Assembly (NCBI RefSeq): GCF_037975245.1
Contig: NC_092565.1
Span: 20,312,999 to 20,376,998 of the forward strand
DNA from: Apostichopus japonicus
Taxonomy: Eukaryota; Echinodermata; Holothuroidea; Aspidochirotida; Stichopodidae
Direction: 5' to 3'
Length of the DNA: 64,000 bases
Of this stretch, positions 1-13,300 are shown piece by piece. How positions within the stretch are numbered: position 1 is the stretch's first letter; the number at the start of each line of letters is the position of its first letter. A program made the translations under genes and the position numbers. Under the pieces are notes generated by a model, which worked only from the letters and a program-made list of their open reading frames with translations, had not been told where the DNA came from and did no database searches.

Positions 1-1595
1 TGCGCTAGCCTCTAGGCATCACGTAAAGCCCTAATCCTTAGTTAAGCCCGAAGCATAAGTTAAGCCTGGGCTTAGTTAGACCTGGACCATTCTTGCTATT
101 ACTACAACTGTTATAGCACATTACATAATATGGCACAGTATAAGGCCCAATTAAACAAGGTCTATGGAAAACAAAGTAGCCTAGGCCTAAACTAGTTAGG
201 CTAGGTCTATACTCATTGGCAACTTGTGGGTTGTGTACACATACAGGCCTAATTATATAGACCCTTTTAGTATGCCATAAACAAGTGCCCAAATGGTTAA
301 ATGATCTTGGTTTGTGTTAATTGTCAGCATTGGCCTAGACTTTTTAGGCTAACATGAATTCAGCCTAATTTTTTCTTCTTCAAAAGTATAGCCTAGGCCT
401 TGGTTTAATTTGGATGCAGTCAACTATCATTTATCAAAGTTGCATCAGTACCTCCTTATTCCCTTAATTGACACCCACATTGACGACTGAAGTTAAAAAA
501 AATCTTTTTAAATTATCTTTAGACAGTTAATTTTAACTCCCTGAATTTCAGGACTTTTTTTACAAATCAAAGGTGACATGTGCTCTGAAGAAAAACTCCT
601 AACATAAAAAGCCACAGTTAGCAGACTGTGATAAAGACAAACCTGGTGACTACTAGACTGAAATCCAGTTCCTGCAACCACAGCAATAAAGTCTTTGTTT
701 TAATCAATGCACTTGTGTGTTTGAAACTTTCAAATGGACACTCAATGGCAGTTGGTTAAGATATAAGGTTTTACCTTCATCATGGAGAGTTGAAGGGAAT
801 CTGCCTCATCATCTGAATAATGGACTCAAGGATAGCAACAAATCATGATTGGATAATGATTTTGAGCAAGTAAATATCTGGCAATTTGAAAGCTTGTATT
901 ATTTTTTTACATATTATTTAAGCTGTTTAGCTCACACACAAGCAAATGATCAAGTGACAACAACCGATGCAGTATATTTAAAGGTATTGAAGACTTGCCC
1001 TAAACCGCATGCCGCGCTCTGAAAAAGTTTACTTTCCGTTGCTTGCAAGTGAAGTTTTTTTTGTGTCGCTACAAAATGCAGACAGTAATGAAACCTGATA
1101 CCTTGTTATCTTTTATCTAGACCTGAGATGTCACACGCTGCTATGTGCACTGTGTTGTGGGTATTGACTGTGATGTTTGTATTGACTGTACACTAATGTC
1201 TATTTACAGATGGTAGCAAGCTGTGTGTGTATTTTCTGGGATCAATGGTGGTGTCTAACACTTCTGTTACACCGCATTCGAAACTAGGTCAGATAACCGG
1301 CATGAGACGTTTCTTTGTGCGGGAGTCTCCACACCCTTTAAGGAGAAGATTTATATCCCATTAATAGAGAAAGAATTATGTTTCAATTGGTAGCATGCAA
1401 CTTAAAATTTTGCAAACATTAGATACAATCAAACAATAACAAGGTTCATTTACAAGGTAATCTACTGCCCTTTATTTCACATTAGTCTGTCACATCAGAA
1501 GGTCACAGCTTTCAAAAATTATTCAAACAAACTCCCTTGATGGGTGCTTCGTTAGATTCCTGCAATTTTCAAGTTTATCAATGTAATAAGTTCTG
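1..1595. other. Intergenic DNA with a TAGGC/GCCTA-rich block
   Basis: No gene is visible. The first ~430 bases are unusually rich in the pentamers TAGGC and GCCTA (about eleven by eye, including a TAGGCCTA palindrome at 182-189). They are scattered, not tandem, so this is not a TTAGGC telomere array. The rest is plain AT-rich DNA; short open frames have no coding character. Confidence 0.5.
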
Positions 1596-2185
1596 AATGT
1601 GGCAATGTGGAGAAGCTTTGGGATAATCTGTGAATAAGACTGCCAGACTATCAACAAGATTCCACATCCATGCAACTCCAACTGCTTCCTTCACCTCCTT
1701 GCAGGTGTACCACATGTCCAAAAAAAAGTCAGCATTGGTTAATGTAATTAAAATCTGGCTTCCTCCTGAGCTGGCAAATACACATGAATTGTCAAGTACA
1801 GAGGTCAGTGTGAAACCACTGAAAGATCTTCTCAGCTTTCAAGAAAACAAAGACTTGAAGCCAAATTTACAGAGGCCACACTGATACCATTCCACTCTCA
1901 TAAGATGAAGGTACAGTATCACACACACTTCATTTTGCTTCTGCGATGCAGTGCCTGGTAGACTGTGAGGGTCACCCAATGGATGTTTTAACAACTGCCT
2001 GGTTTATAGAGCTCTGCAACAGATAATTCATCCTAATGTCTAGTCGTCATCCTGTCATGGCCTTGAGCAAGTTGAACCCACTTCAACACAAAGCAGCTAT
2101 TGAATTCTTGTCTAGGTACTGTCAAATCCACATCACCATCATTGCTGGTTCCAGCTACGCTGACCATGATAAAAGAGTAAAATGA
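1596..2185 (+). pseudogene. P-element/THAP9-type transposase relic
   Basis: Decayed fragment of a P-element family (THAP9-like) DNA transposase, seen only by piecing together frames. Frame 1596-1634 gives NVAMWRSFGI, like the conserved strand before the GTP-binding insertion. Another frame to 1884 gives VYHMSKKK and later LLSFQENKDLKPNLQRPH. A frame shift near 1878 gives IPFHSHKMKVQY, like the family's F-x-KMKV-x-x-A motif. From 1946 a third frame gives VLTTAWFIELCNR, an in-frame TAA at 2024, then LMSSRHPVMALSKLNPLQ and a TGA at 2183. The order and spacing fit the central catalytic/GTP-binding part of P transposases. There are at least three frameshifts and one stop, so it is dead. The N-terminal THAP zinc finger and the C-terminal part were not found. 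Family assignment rests on remembered motifs, not on a search. Confidence 0.6.
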
Positions 2186-3428
2186 GGGTTTTTTAATTCA
2201 CCCAACAGAGCTTGCATTCCAGTACCTTTGGGCAGCTGAAAAGATATTCAGAAATTGTTATATATGAGTATGTTTGTATGCATGCATATGTGTGATTTTC
2301 TTGCTTTACAGAACAGCTCCATTTTGATAAGCTATGTAACGTGGAAACCTGCCAATCATATGTTTGAAATAGGACAGGCTGAAACGATTCTTAAATGGAA
2401 AGCTTAACGACTTCTTGCATTTTTATACATCACTGTTCAGGTAAGGCCAGTAAGGGCAGTATGAAGAATAAGTAACAATTAATAATTATCATTATGGCCA
2501 TTTGCTGTCTGCATAATAACAAACTGAATGATGTCATCAGCCCTGTGCTCAGTTGACAACACTGACAAGTAGGCACACTATGTCAGTGTGATCCATAAAA
2601 CCTTATTAAGGACATGACCTTATAGTATATATGTTAATGGAAAATACATAAGCTACAACATACACCAGTCTTCAGTTGTTGCAGGGTTTTTTTTTTCTCG
2701 ACAGACCCATTCAATCTGTTGCACCTACTATAGCCTAGTACTACATTCCTGAGAAATTAACACAATATCAGTCTTTGGTTTGCCCACAGACTCCCAACAA
2801 TTGCTAACTCCTACACTCAAGTATATAGTTTAGTTTAGTAGAAAAAAAGACCAGGAGAGACATTCAAGTCCCCATTAAGGACCCTAAGGCTATATGAGAG
2901 GAATAAAACCGAGGCCATCAAATGTCATACCCAATTACAATGCTTAATGTACTCATCCAAAGTATTCTTAAACCCATTCACACTACTTGCAATTCAACCT
3001 TCTCAGGCAAACCATTCCATCCATTCACAACCCTTGTATAAGTTGTATTAGACTTTAGAGAAAAAGTTATGCCGAATATTAATCCTACTATGTAACTTCT
3101 GGAGTTTAATACAATGACCTCTGGTACAACTACTTTTTGGCAAACCTGAAAAGATCAGTGAAGCATAAATTGTCATTTTATGTGTAGGCCTACTTTATTT
3201 AATTGAAAGATCTATTAATGTAGGCCTGATGCTATAGTTGTGCGTCTGTAATCTAGCCTAGCCAGGACTGTGATGTGTGCTTTTCGTTTGTATGACTAAA
3301 GTAGGACTAGTAGTATGAGGAGTAAAATAAAACAAGTGTAATGACAGGTTTTCAGCTAGTTTTCTATGCATTTCAGGTGTGAAGATAAACGTAAATGTCA
3401 TTAACTAACGCATACTCTAATTCATTAC
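2186..3428. other. Intergenic DNA, no gene seen
   Basis: AT-rich sequence with short homopolymers and a TAGGCCTA palindrome at 3185-3192. No coding signal, RNA gene or recognisable repeat boundary was found. Confidence 0.4.
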
Positions 3429-3645
3429 CTGATATCCATTTTGTTCCTCGTATGCCTGTCAAAATCTGACATTCTGAGTCGCTTCGTTTGTTCGCAACGA
3501 GCACAGTGTGCAAAGCTGCTATATATTGTGTGTGGTGCTTTTCGTGTTTCGCGCAACTGGTAACGACAACTGGACCTATTTTGATGCCCATGGTTTGCGT
3601 GTGACGTCACAAATCGCCAGTTGGCCAAACTCTCTCTATATACGG
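3429..3645 (-). promoter_or_regulatory. Candidate promoter and first exon (minus strand)
   Basis: A CpG-richer patch in AT-rich DNA. It holds a perfect CRE palindrome TGACGTCA (3602-3609) and a TATATA stretch (3637-3642). On the minus strand an ATG at 3472-3470 opens a short frame (MSDFDRHTRNKMDI) that runs into a splice-donor-like ATCAG/GTAATG with the last exon base at 3429. No downstream exon was found toward position 1, so the partner exons may be outside the window or the match may be chance. The CRE lies downstream of the TATA-like stretch, which is not the usual order. Confidence 0.2.
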
Positions 3646-3796
3646 CTCTGGATAAAACATTCCAGTGCAAACTTAACAAAAGTTTCTCTCGATTGTACAT
3701 TCCATATGACTATGCATGTATGTAGGACGATAGAGAATGATATAGGCTGCCAACGTTGACGGCAACGACAACCCAGTTACATAACCACGAGACGCG

Positions 3797-3816
3797 GAGG
3801 GGGGCGGGGGGGGGGG
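3797..3816. repeat. G-rich homopolymer tract
   Basis: Near-pure G run (GGGGGGCGGGGGGGGGGG type). It is one of many G or C homopolymers of 10-21 bases spread through the window. Confidence 0.9.
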
Positions 3817-4276
3817 AGTATGGGCTAGAAGCATAATATCATATCGGTACGTTTAAGTGACAAACCGCCCCTCCTACCAACAACAAGCGCGCAAATCAAC
3901 TTATAGCAATTTTGTCTTTCATTTTGTTTGATAATATTACAAGCAATGGGAATATAGTTGGGTACAAAACGTTTCACCCAAGTATATTGTTTCTCATCCC
4001 CAACCCCCAACCCCCTCTCTTTCCAACCCACTCAACCACAAATCTTTACTGTAGAGTACTGACGGAAAACTGTATGACTAAGAAAAAGAGATTGATATTT
4101 TTTTTTGTCTTGCATTAGTACAAGTTATACTCGATAACATATCTTACGTTTTGGTCATCCTTAAAAGATTACCTTAGTCAGAATTTCGATCTTATTATAT
4201 CACCGTCCAATAAAAAGGAATAAAGTGAGAAGTATTAACCTTTCGCTCCCCAATTCCGCTATATAAATCAGTAATT

Positions 4277-4310
4277 TTTTATTATTATTATTATTATTAT
4301 TATTGTTATT
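4277..4310. repeat. (ATT)n microsatellite
   Basis: About ten ATT units with one G interruption, shortly upstream of the MITE-like copy at 4341. Confidence 0.9.
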
Positions 4311-4340
4311 CAAATTATTCAGCTTTAAAATATGTTAAAT

Positions 4341-4670
4341 ATCCGGAATGCTCCTTTAAGGCTTGGATCACATTGATTCCTCGGTGCAGTCCGAAAATGT
4401 TAATGTTTATTCATTGTTTTATAAATTATAATAACTCAACCAAACCCTACATGTTCTATTAAAATTCATAAAAACAACAGAGCGCAATGCCATGGGTGAC
4501 ATATATGACGTTATTGACACATTTGTAATGCATTTTGAATGTCTGATAATTTTCCATTGTGTTTTGTGTTGTATCTGAGGAAACTGACCTAATGTTACAT
4601 GTGATGTTAGACTTGGTAGTCCAGTAGCTTTAATTGATGTGTCTCATATGTTTAAAGGGTTATGCTGGAT
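4341..4670 (+). mobile_element. MITE-like dispersed repeat, copy 1
   Basis: A 330-bp non-coding unit with imperfect terminal inverted repeats: the left end starts ATCCGGAATGCTCCTTTAA, and the reverse complement of the right end reads ATCCAGCATAACCCTTTAA (about 14 of 20 positions agree). The interior is clearly homologous to 29029-29345 over its whole length (shared blocks include TTCATTGTTTTATAAATT, GTGTTGTATCTGAGGAA and GTAGTCCAG). No target-site duplication is obvious and no protein is encoded, so I call it a non-autonomous DNA transposon by structure only. Confidence 0.55.
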
Positions 4671-7220
4671 CTCAAAAATGGAAAGTGGTTTTGAAATTCA
4701 ATCTGGTATTTAACAAATTGATTACCTGACACACATTTATTGTTTAAGCCAACTTATAAATACAAAATTGCAAAGAAAATTTTATTTTTAAAGTACCACG
4801 GGTAATAAATTATTTCGATCGATTAAAATCATTTATAATTTGCTTTTATTAATTTCTGTTGGATATTCCATAACATGATCGTCTTCTCGAACAATAAAAT
4901 AAAAAAGAAATCTGCTTAAATATTCATAACACTGAACTCTTTTTTTTTCTTTTATTTTACTGATTTTTTTTTTTTTTTAAAGCAGGAAAATTAACAAAAT
5001 ATGAAAAGACGGAAACCTATAAATTCATGACAAGTATTTAGTTTCCTTCAAATCATACCACCTTCTGTTGAATTCCCACGCGGATCAGCAACAAAATGTG
5101 CATAACGAAGCGATAGGGCGTCATTGTGTTTAAAGAGGCGTAGAGGGGATGGCCCCATACTTACCTAAGCGTTCTTGATTCCCTATGTCGTGTGTCTGCA
5201 TAATTTTACGGATTTATAACATGCGCGCTGCCGACTTGATGCACCTACGATGTTGTACATTTCACGTTTGTTCTATTAAAATCTCGTGGGAGATTCGTGG
5301 TTTTTTTTACAAGGATCTGTATTATCAAGTATCATATTAATCCAGCTTGTTAAATTCTCGAGATTTTATGAGAATTATGTTGGTAAAGCAAAGTGATGTT
5401 TGAATCTTTGTTATTCTCCAGTGGACTCAATACAATACTATATAGGTGGCATATATATATAGAAAGCGATATTGATCGCACATTATCTTATATACGGGGA
5501 TGCAGAAAGCAAAACATTCTGGCGCCAATATTTGGCATACTAAAGAAAACAACAGTTTAAAAGCTATACAAAACCAATTTCTTACTGATTTTCTTTCCTT
5601 CTAATTTCTGAACCCTTTCTGCTAAATTTGATCTCCATGTAAGAGAGCTATGAAGCAGTTCTCTCTCATCTAACATAAACAGACACCATCAAATGATGAT
5701 ATTTTGTGTTGTCACGGATTTGTTGATTTAAGTTGATCAAGAGAAAGCCCACAGATGAAACAAAACTCGCAATAAACGAAATAGGCTATATGTTGTGATC
5801 TGTCGTTCGAAAAGTCATTTTAAACCTATGATTGGACCTTAGTATCATTACACGACCGAATAGGGGAGCTTGAAACGTACCGCAATGTACATGATCAACA
5901 CCGCCACCACGGCACATCGTTCCAAATGTCTGTATCTCTTATTCTTTAAAGAAATCCGAGAAACCGCATGAGTCGTAGCATCTAGGACATTGTCAATTTG
6001 CAAGTTTCTTTCGTTTATACTTTTAATCAATTGTGATAGGCAAATGCATAACCTATCTTTTGGTCAGCCAGATCAATAGTTCATATTATATAATTACGAA
6101 AAGCCGAATTTTTTTTATAAATCGTTCTCGTTAAATCAATATTAGTTTCAAGTTTCATGTTTCATTAAATATTTAATATAATATAATTATATATAATATT
6201 TATTAAAAATTATGTGATTAAAACTGGAATAGGTTCTTGAACATATTATGTCCCTTCATTGCCCACATTTGTATGTCCTCATGGACCTATGCGCACCTCT
6301 CGTATACCTTCCCACTGTATGTTCCTTTATCACTGCTGCTATCCACTATACGGAAGAAGAGTTGGGGCAGAAGAGCGGGGGGCATTTACAGAGGGAGGGG
6401 AACGATAACAAGAAACGGACAATTACTGACGGATGAATGAGTTCATATATTCGCAGACCGCAACACTACCATTTATATAGCAATAACAGTCATGGTTATT
6501 AAAGACGTGATATAAACGACTGAAGTTGGTAGGCTGCTGGTATCGTCCAGCAACGCCTCATGCGAATGTGATGGTTCCCAAGGGAACAAAGCGTTGATGG
6601 TTAAACAGATGTGTCATGCTAAATCGTAACATGTTTACTTATGTTGTTACTTTTCAAGATTTCATTTTCTAGTATTCCTCGTGACATGCGTGCCTACTTT
6701 TGACAATAAATTCATTGACTTTAGTTTTAACTCGGACTAGGTTGCTAATGTCCGTTGAATCATGCCTTTTTCCTCGTCAATGTACCGACACTTTTTTGCG
6801 GATACTTCAAAAACTTCTTGAAGGCGTCGAGGCCATTCCATCCTTCTCCTGTAGGGACCCTTGCGATCCACCCCATCGCAAACCGATCAACAAGTCGCCA
6901 GCGCGCGAAAAAACAAAAGTTTTCGCCAATTCCAAACTTTTTACCGTCTTAAATACCTTCGCCACGTACAACTCCTTCATTTCAAGAGGGTGCACAATGG
7001 CAACTCAACTCCCAAGCCCTTCATATCAAGTAGGGACACTCCAAAATTAGAAGTGCTTCAGAAAACTGACAGAAGATGTGACAAACTTTTTTTTATGATT
7101 TCGACCAAAAGAGAAAGAAAGAAAGAGAGAGGGAGAGTGAAACCGAGTCAAAGAGAGTTTGATAAATATGTTTAATAGTATACTGTGTGCAAGTATGTGC
7201 TTTGGTCGTAAGAAGAACAT
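4671..7220. other. Intergenic DNA, no gene seen
   Basis: AT-rich. A GC-richer island at about 6740-7060 keeps all three plus frames and one minus frame partly open, but none resembles a known protein. A donor-like CTTAG/GTAAGT on the minus strand at 5165/5164 has no usable exon behind it. Confidence 0.4.
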
Positions 7221-7239
7221 TTTATTATTATTATTATTA

Positions 7240-7282
<43 letters not shown>

Positions 7283-7318
7283 GATTATTATGATTATTAT
7301 TATGATTATTATTTTATT
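7221..7318. repeat. (ATT)n microsatellite array
   Basis: About 98 bases of ATT/TTA triplets with G interruptions in the right half (ATG ATT steps), showing an old, diverging array. Confidence 0.95.
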
Positions 7319-10300
7319 TTGGCGTTGATTTTGACCTATTTCAAAACTTAATCGTTACATAGATAACATAGCCATGAAGTTCATACGCTTGACATTTCGT
7401 AAGTTGACGAGAAAGTCTAAAATTTGGAGAGAGAGAGAAATAAAGAGACTGAAATGATCTTTTTTTTAGCGATTAACACTGGTACCACAAGGAAGTTGTC
7501 TGAGCAGAATACAAAAATTTCAGAATCGACTTGAATTATTACATACTCACTAATAAAATAAGGTAAACAATTCTAGAAGTGGGGTTCTATAAGTTTCATC
7601 AATTATTAAGCTTATTTTTTAACAACACCGGTTAGGATTGATAAACTTGGTTATAGGGGTTGACAAGAAGCTCCATTAATGGCACAAGATGGGTTTAAAA
7701 CTTCAGGGATGAAAATATACCACATTCACTCTGGTAAAAAAATATGCGCTTCGGAGATTTGAACTAATTTCTCTCGTTCTTTTCTTAAAAATTAGCACAG
7801 AAATTGAACCACATTGTTCAATCGGCGGTGTCTATTGCCATAGTATTGTTCTTTATACAGGTATACATGCAGATATGACAACAACTAACCTTGGCGTAAT
7901 GTGTTTTCTTGCAACATTTCGTACAAAGGAACAAATACTTAACTTTGGGAAGGGAAGAAGATGCATTTCTACGTATAACCTTTTGGTGGCCATATTTACT
8001 GGTGAATTTGGCTTCTTTTGTGGATTCGATGAGAATAATTCAAAATTAGAGAAATAATCAAAGAAATTACCATCCTAGATTTTTTTTCTCTCTCTTCATG
8101 CTGTGTGGTAGCGGTGGGGGTTGGGGTGGAGGGACCTTAAGGTAATTTACAATTTGCAATATGTTTCCACATGTTTTAGATTTTTTCTTGAATTGGGATG
8201 TGGAAAAAAAAAGTGAACTCCTAACATGTGTGTAAGTCTCTTGCGCTGTACGTGATTATTACATAGATTTAATTGTGACGTAAATTGGAAAACATTGACT
8301 TGTTACATGAGTGTTTTGATGTGTTTAACAAGTCATCCGTTAATGAGAGAATGTGCCATATGTCTTTTTATTTATATATTCTTTTAGGTTTGTTAAATTG
8401 ATAAAAAACATGAGAGGCTCTCTCAATAAGGCATGTAGCCAGTAGAGTGGATAAGACCATTCTCCCGTTAAATTAAAACACTTAGAAAATGTTGCGAGAA
8501 AGCTTTGGAGAATTTAGAATGAAATTCGGCAAACTAAGTTACAAAGAAAAAAAAATAACGAAACACACATACACCCCAATACACAAACATACACTCGCAT
8601 ACATACGCAGGGGCGGGATTTGACGCGTGAAAGTAGGCAGGGGCCAAACAAGGGGGGAGGGGTCAAGGAGGAGGGAGTTTCGAGAAATTTTTGGATTTTA
8701 TATAGCCCCTAGATGTAATATGATGCTATATTAATATGTTATTTCGCAGTACTATCTGTGTAATTGAAAATGTAAATTATGCTATCTGCATTAAAGTGTT
8801 GCCAGATTTATTAATTGACATTAAAAGTAACCAATGGATTTAAATAAGAACCGTCACAATGTGTCTATCTTTTTTATAAGCTTGTGTAACGACATTAGAT
8901 ATGAATAAGTATAAAAGTATCGCAGAGTTGTCAGTATTGCTGTGGCATAACCAACCAAATTACGGACCGAATTGGATAAAAAAAGACAACTCAAGGTCAG
9001 GGTAACAGTTGGGGCCAGTGCCCCCCCCCCACCCCACCGTAATCCCGTCACATTGATGTTCAACCTGCTTTAAAATAATATGATTTTGTTTTGCGTATTT
9101 TGAACAAACGTATCGGAAGTCATCAGACGTCATAATCAACACGTCCTCAGAAGAAATCTATTGTTAAGCTTAAGAGTACATGGTTTTGCACAGCGGAAAA
9201 AAAACAATGGGGTCCACATTGTGAATGTTAAACAAATACCTGTGCATATCTGTGTGTGTGAGGGATAGATTATTATCTATGATAGATTTGGGTGCAGATA
9301 TTTGTGTGCGCTGGGATGTCTTCTAGAAGAATAATAATCAAACAAGTTTAAAAAAAAACATGAATAAAACATGCATGTCTATTGACACAGTGTTTTTGAA
9401 GTAACAAAGAATTTTCTGACAAAGGGATCATAATTTTGTCGTCAAAGAGACCTTTGAGAAATTTCAATTCTGCATACTTTGGGACTAGGGGATGGGTGGG
9501 GTGGGCGTTGTGGGGTTTTTGTTTAAGTTTGTTCGTATATGTTTCCTTGTATGTTACTTGTTCTTTTGTGATTTTAAATGCCTTTAACGAAAACGAAAAA
9601 TGTTCTTATCGGTGATGGGGGAGGGAAGAGGGGATGAGGGAGGAGAAGGGGAAGGGAAGGGAATGAAGGTGATGAAATTGGAAGAATTCCTGTGTAATTC
9701 CGAGGGAAGATTAATGAATAATACAGGGCAAAGTTTGACAAACTTCTTTCAATTAAGTTAAGGAAATATTGTTCCCTATAGGGTGATTCAAATGTGATAA
9801 ATATTTTATATAAGTTTCATAAAGAAATAAAATAAGATCAACAAGACAACAACAAAATGGAATATATAAATTAAGGTTATTGTCCTTTTTGTTGGATATG
9901 TGATAGTCCTTCAATTTCCCTCGTAAATCTATATTATGAGATTTCTTTGTAGAAAATGCTATACTTTTTAGGAATTTATACGAAAGCGCGCGAAGAGACG
10001 AAGAAAAAGAAAGAAGTAGGATTTCAATTAAAGAAAAGAGGGATAGAATACTGACGATACCATCTCTTGGGAGTGTTATATAATTGCTGACTGAGTGAAC
10101 TGGGTTTTTTATCCCATTCCTGATAAACCAGCAGAAATTTCAGCAGCGGAAATCAATGAGTCAGAGCCATTTTACCTTATCACAGATAGTAAATTCCCTA
10201 GATACGTAAATTAATCGATACCCATTTGAGTTTTTATTGATAAAAGGTCGGATTTGCTTTTGACCTTTTAAGAAAGGGTGAAAAAAAAAATCTTTGGAAA

Positions 10301-13300
10301 ATAAAGATGTCAACTTAATAAGTAGGTGGTAAACAAGGTAAGTCATGGTCTGAAAGTTAAACTTTATTTAAGAGCAAAGGGGGTGAGGTGTGTGGGAGGG
10401 GGACGGGGAGGGCGTGGGGATGGGAATAGGCTTATATTAGGATAAGGATTAAGCTTTGTATGGTGTTATTTTATGTTATGGTATTCTTGAAAACTAGTAC
10501 CGTATTCGTGTTAACTTGTCGACCAGGATGGCGCGCAACCACCCTTGCTGTTATGGGGGAGGGGTCTTAGGGAAGGGGAACATGCTGAAAATAGAGGGTC
10601 TTAGTTGCAAATGGTACTAAATTTGGCAACTTTTGAAAATGTTGCAGAATTTCCAGCTGTTATATAGTCCTGTCGACAGCTTAATTTTCTTCTCCTCCCC
10701 GCTCCCCCTAGATTCTTTTAGTAAAACGGAGAATGCTTAGATGCAAAAGGATACTATATTTTGCAACTTTGTAAAACATGTTGAAGAATTTTAAAAGTGG
10801 ATGTTTCACTGTGCATGTTACAAATTTTTGTATTGCACACTAGGATCTAATATATCATATTCTTTCCGTCACTGGTGGTGTGAGGAGGGGGGAGGGCGGT
10901 TACTCACTTGACTTCCCCCTAGTTGTATACGTGGGTTGCGCCCCACTTTTCCTTCATTTTGAGTATTCTTCTTTGGGGGGGGGGGTGGGACGGGGCAACG
11001 GGGGTGGGGTGGTAATAAACGTTTCATACCTTTTGATAAAGTTATAAAACAATGCATATTTAGTCATCATAGCTTAACTAGTTAAGTTTCATTGCGAGGA
11101 TAAAGTCCCATTATTCCCTTAAATTTCTAATTGTTTTCTGATCATTGACAGTAACATGAAACAATAAGGCTGGGCGAAGAAACGTTTAGAACAGTACCCC
11201 GCAAAGGAAATAAGTACTCACTGATTAATATACCTTCCAGTAGTGAGCATATCAATAATAGAGTAAGGTATATATATCTTAGGTTTATTCATTGCAACCT
11301 TCCTCTGAGTAATGTCGGGAATAGGTTTGACAAAAGTGCCCAAAATTAGGGATCGAACACACACAAAAAAAAACTGCAATTACTTGGCAGTTTCATTTAT
11401 TTATAATTGTCTTTCACGTACAGGTGGTTTGACTGGAGTACAAAACGGGGATATGATACCCATTTCTTTCTCGCGGAGTCAAGCTACCCATTGCCCCTTC
11501 CCCTCTCACCCTCCCCACACCCTCTTCTTATATGTCTTACAAGATAGTCTAACTGTCACAAAATGATTCTCAGACTAATTAGTAAATTAGTTATTGTCTT
11601 AAACATGGTAATTTGTTGAATAGCTATGATAGCGTAGGTTGGGCTAGAAAAAAACATGGAATGAATGATATGGTTTGTTATGAGTGCGTGGGGGGGGGGG
11701 TGGAGGGGAGTGGGGGAGGGGAAGTGTTTATCAATGGTAGTGTAGTTTCCGAGCACCTCCTTACATTTTTTGTGATTTTCTAAAGAAAAACAGGAAACCA
11801 TCGACATGAACATGTATAAGATATATACAACCTTATGAGAAATGTGAATGACCTAAAAGACTTATTCCAGACGGTAATTAATACAGTTAACGACACTTCC
11901 CTCATTATTCTTAAAGTTGTTTTTTCTTTCTTCTTTCAAAATCCGAAGTAATTTTTCTTTTTCGTGCTAAATTAAAATGATGATATACGGTAGTTTTCCA
12001 ATGAATGCAGGGGAAGCCGGTTGAACCACCCTATTCCACCCCTCCACCACCGCCCCTCCCCCTCCCCGCACATACTGTGCAGTCATCATTTCCTAGTGTG
12101 GCATTCTTTTATAGTTCCAATGAATACATGTTTCAAAATTCCTTTATCAAAGACCGCTTTTCGCTGACATTTAGCCTGAATCTTTCTTCTCTCTTAACCT
12201 AATTCTTTTTCAACGTCTTCTGGTGGTTACTAAGTTACAATATTTATCAACAAGAGAGCAATGTTTCCCATACATCACACACCCATCCCCTGCACCGGTC
12301 CCTTACACCCCTCCATTGCACCTGTCTTCTCCCCCATCTCCACACAGGCACTTAAATCAACCAAAACTAGTCACTTGGAAGTCGTTATCATTTGCAATGA
12401 ATGTACACTCGTTACTAATGTAAGATTCGATTGAAGCTAAACAAAAACTCAAAGATCTTTATCCATTAAGATTTCTAACCTTCGTTTTCACCCCTTGAAG
12501 CATAAATCGACTTTTAGTAAGTTTATACCCTCTTGTCAAAGGATTCCGTCTCCCTTTGCTTGTCAGAAGACTTATACTTTTAAACTTGTCTACTATTTCT
12601 CCCTTGTTTTATTTCGGCCTTGCAACTGGATGTTTTTGCGACTCGTCTTTTATTTTTAAACGGACATACTATATCTAAGTCAAACAAAATTTTCTCTCGC
12701 CAAAAAAAAAAAAAAAAAGCCCAAGGCATTTTTGCCCCTCATTTTATCTTATACATATTTTTGTCAGATTTTTTTTTCTCTCCTCTAAGACAGTATAGAA
12801 ATGGCTGCTCAGTGTATTATAAAAGAATCGGCGAAACTGCAGTCATTTAAGAAATCACGAAACTAAATCAACACAGGAATAAAATTGTAAATAAACATCA
12901 GATGAAGGAGTTTCGCGAGAAGCGGGCGCTCCGAACTAAATGTCCCACTCATACAATCAATACACCTTTTATAATATTTGTCCGTGGTTGCTTGGTCAAA
13001 CAGCCGTTAGCTAAAAAGCAAAAAATGGGGTTTGCTAGAATCACCTTGTTCGGTTTTTGTTTTATGGCCTGTGAGGTAAAATCTTTCAGGAGACAAAAAT
13101 GGGGTAAAGAACGAAGACAGAAAGAAAAGAGTTTGTTATATAGTTTAAAAAAAGTTAGGATAAAGCATTTAAAACGTTTGAGCACAAAGGAGAGGGAGGA
13201 TATTCTCATACAATTTGTCAAGAAGAGTAACAAATTTTGGGAAGATTGAGGGAAAGTCAAACCTTTCACCTGTTTAGCAACTTATCTTAACAAGTATAGA

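Noticed and set aside
1-440. Telomere-like TTAGGC repeat
   Set aside because: TAGGC/GCCTA words are dense but in both orientations and never in tandem.
5151-5168. U1 snRNA-like 5' end (ATACTTACCT) and, on the minus strand, a first exon ending CTTAG/GTAAGT
   Set aside because: The U1 match stops after ten bases with no U1 stem-loops following, and the exon reading has a stop in every longer frame and no sensible promoter spacing.
6700-7175. Overlapping open frames of 65-116 codons in a GC-richer patch
   Set aside because: Several frames are open at once and none gives a family motif; the GC rise alone explains fewer stops.
12902-13249. A 115-codon lysine-rich open frame
   Set aside because: AT-rich composition with the opposite strand equally open, no recognisable domain, and no splice or promoter signal.
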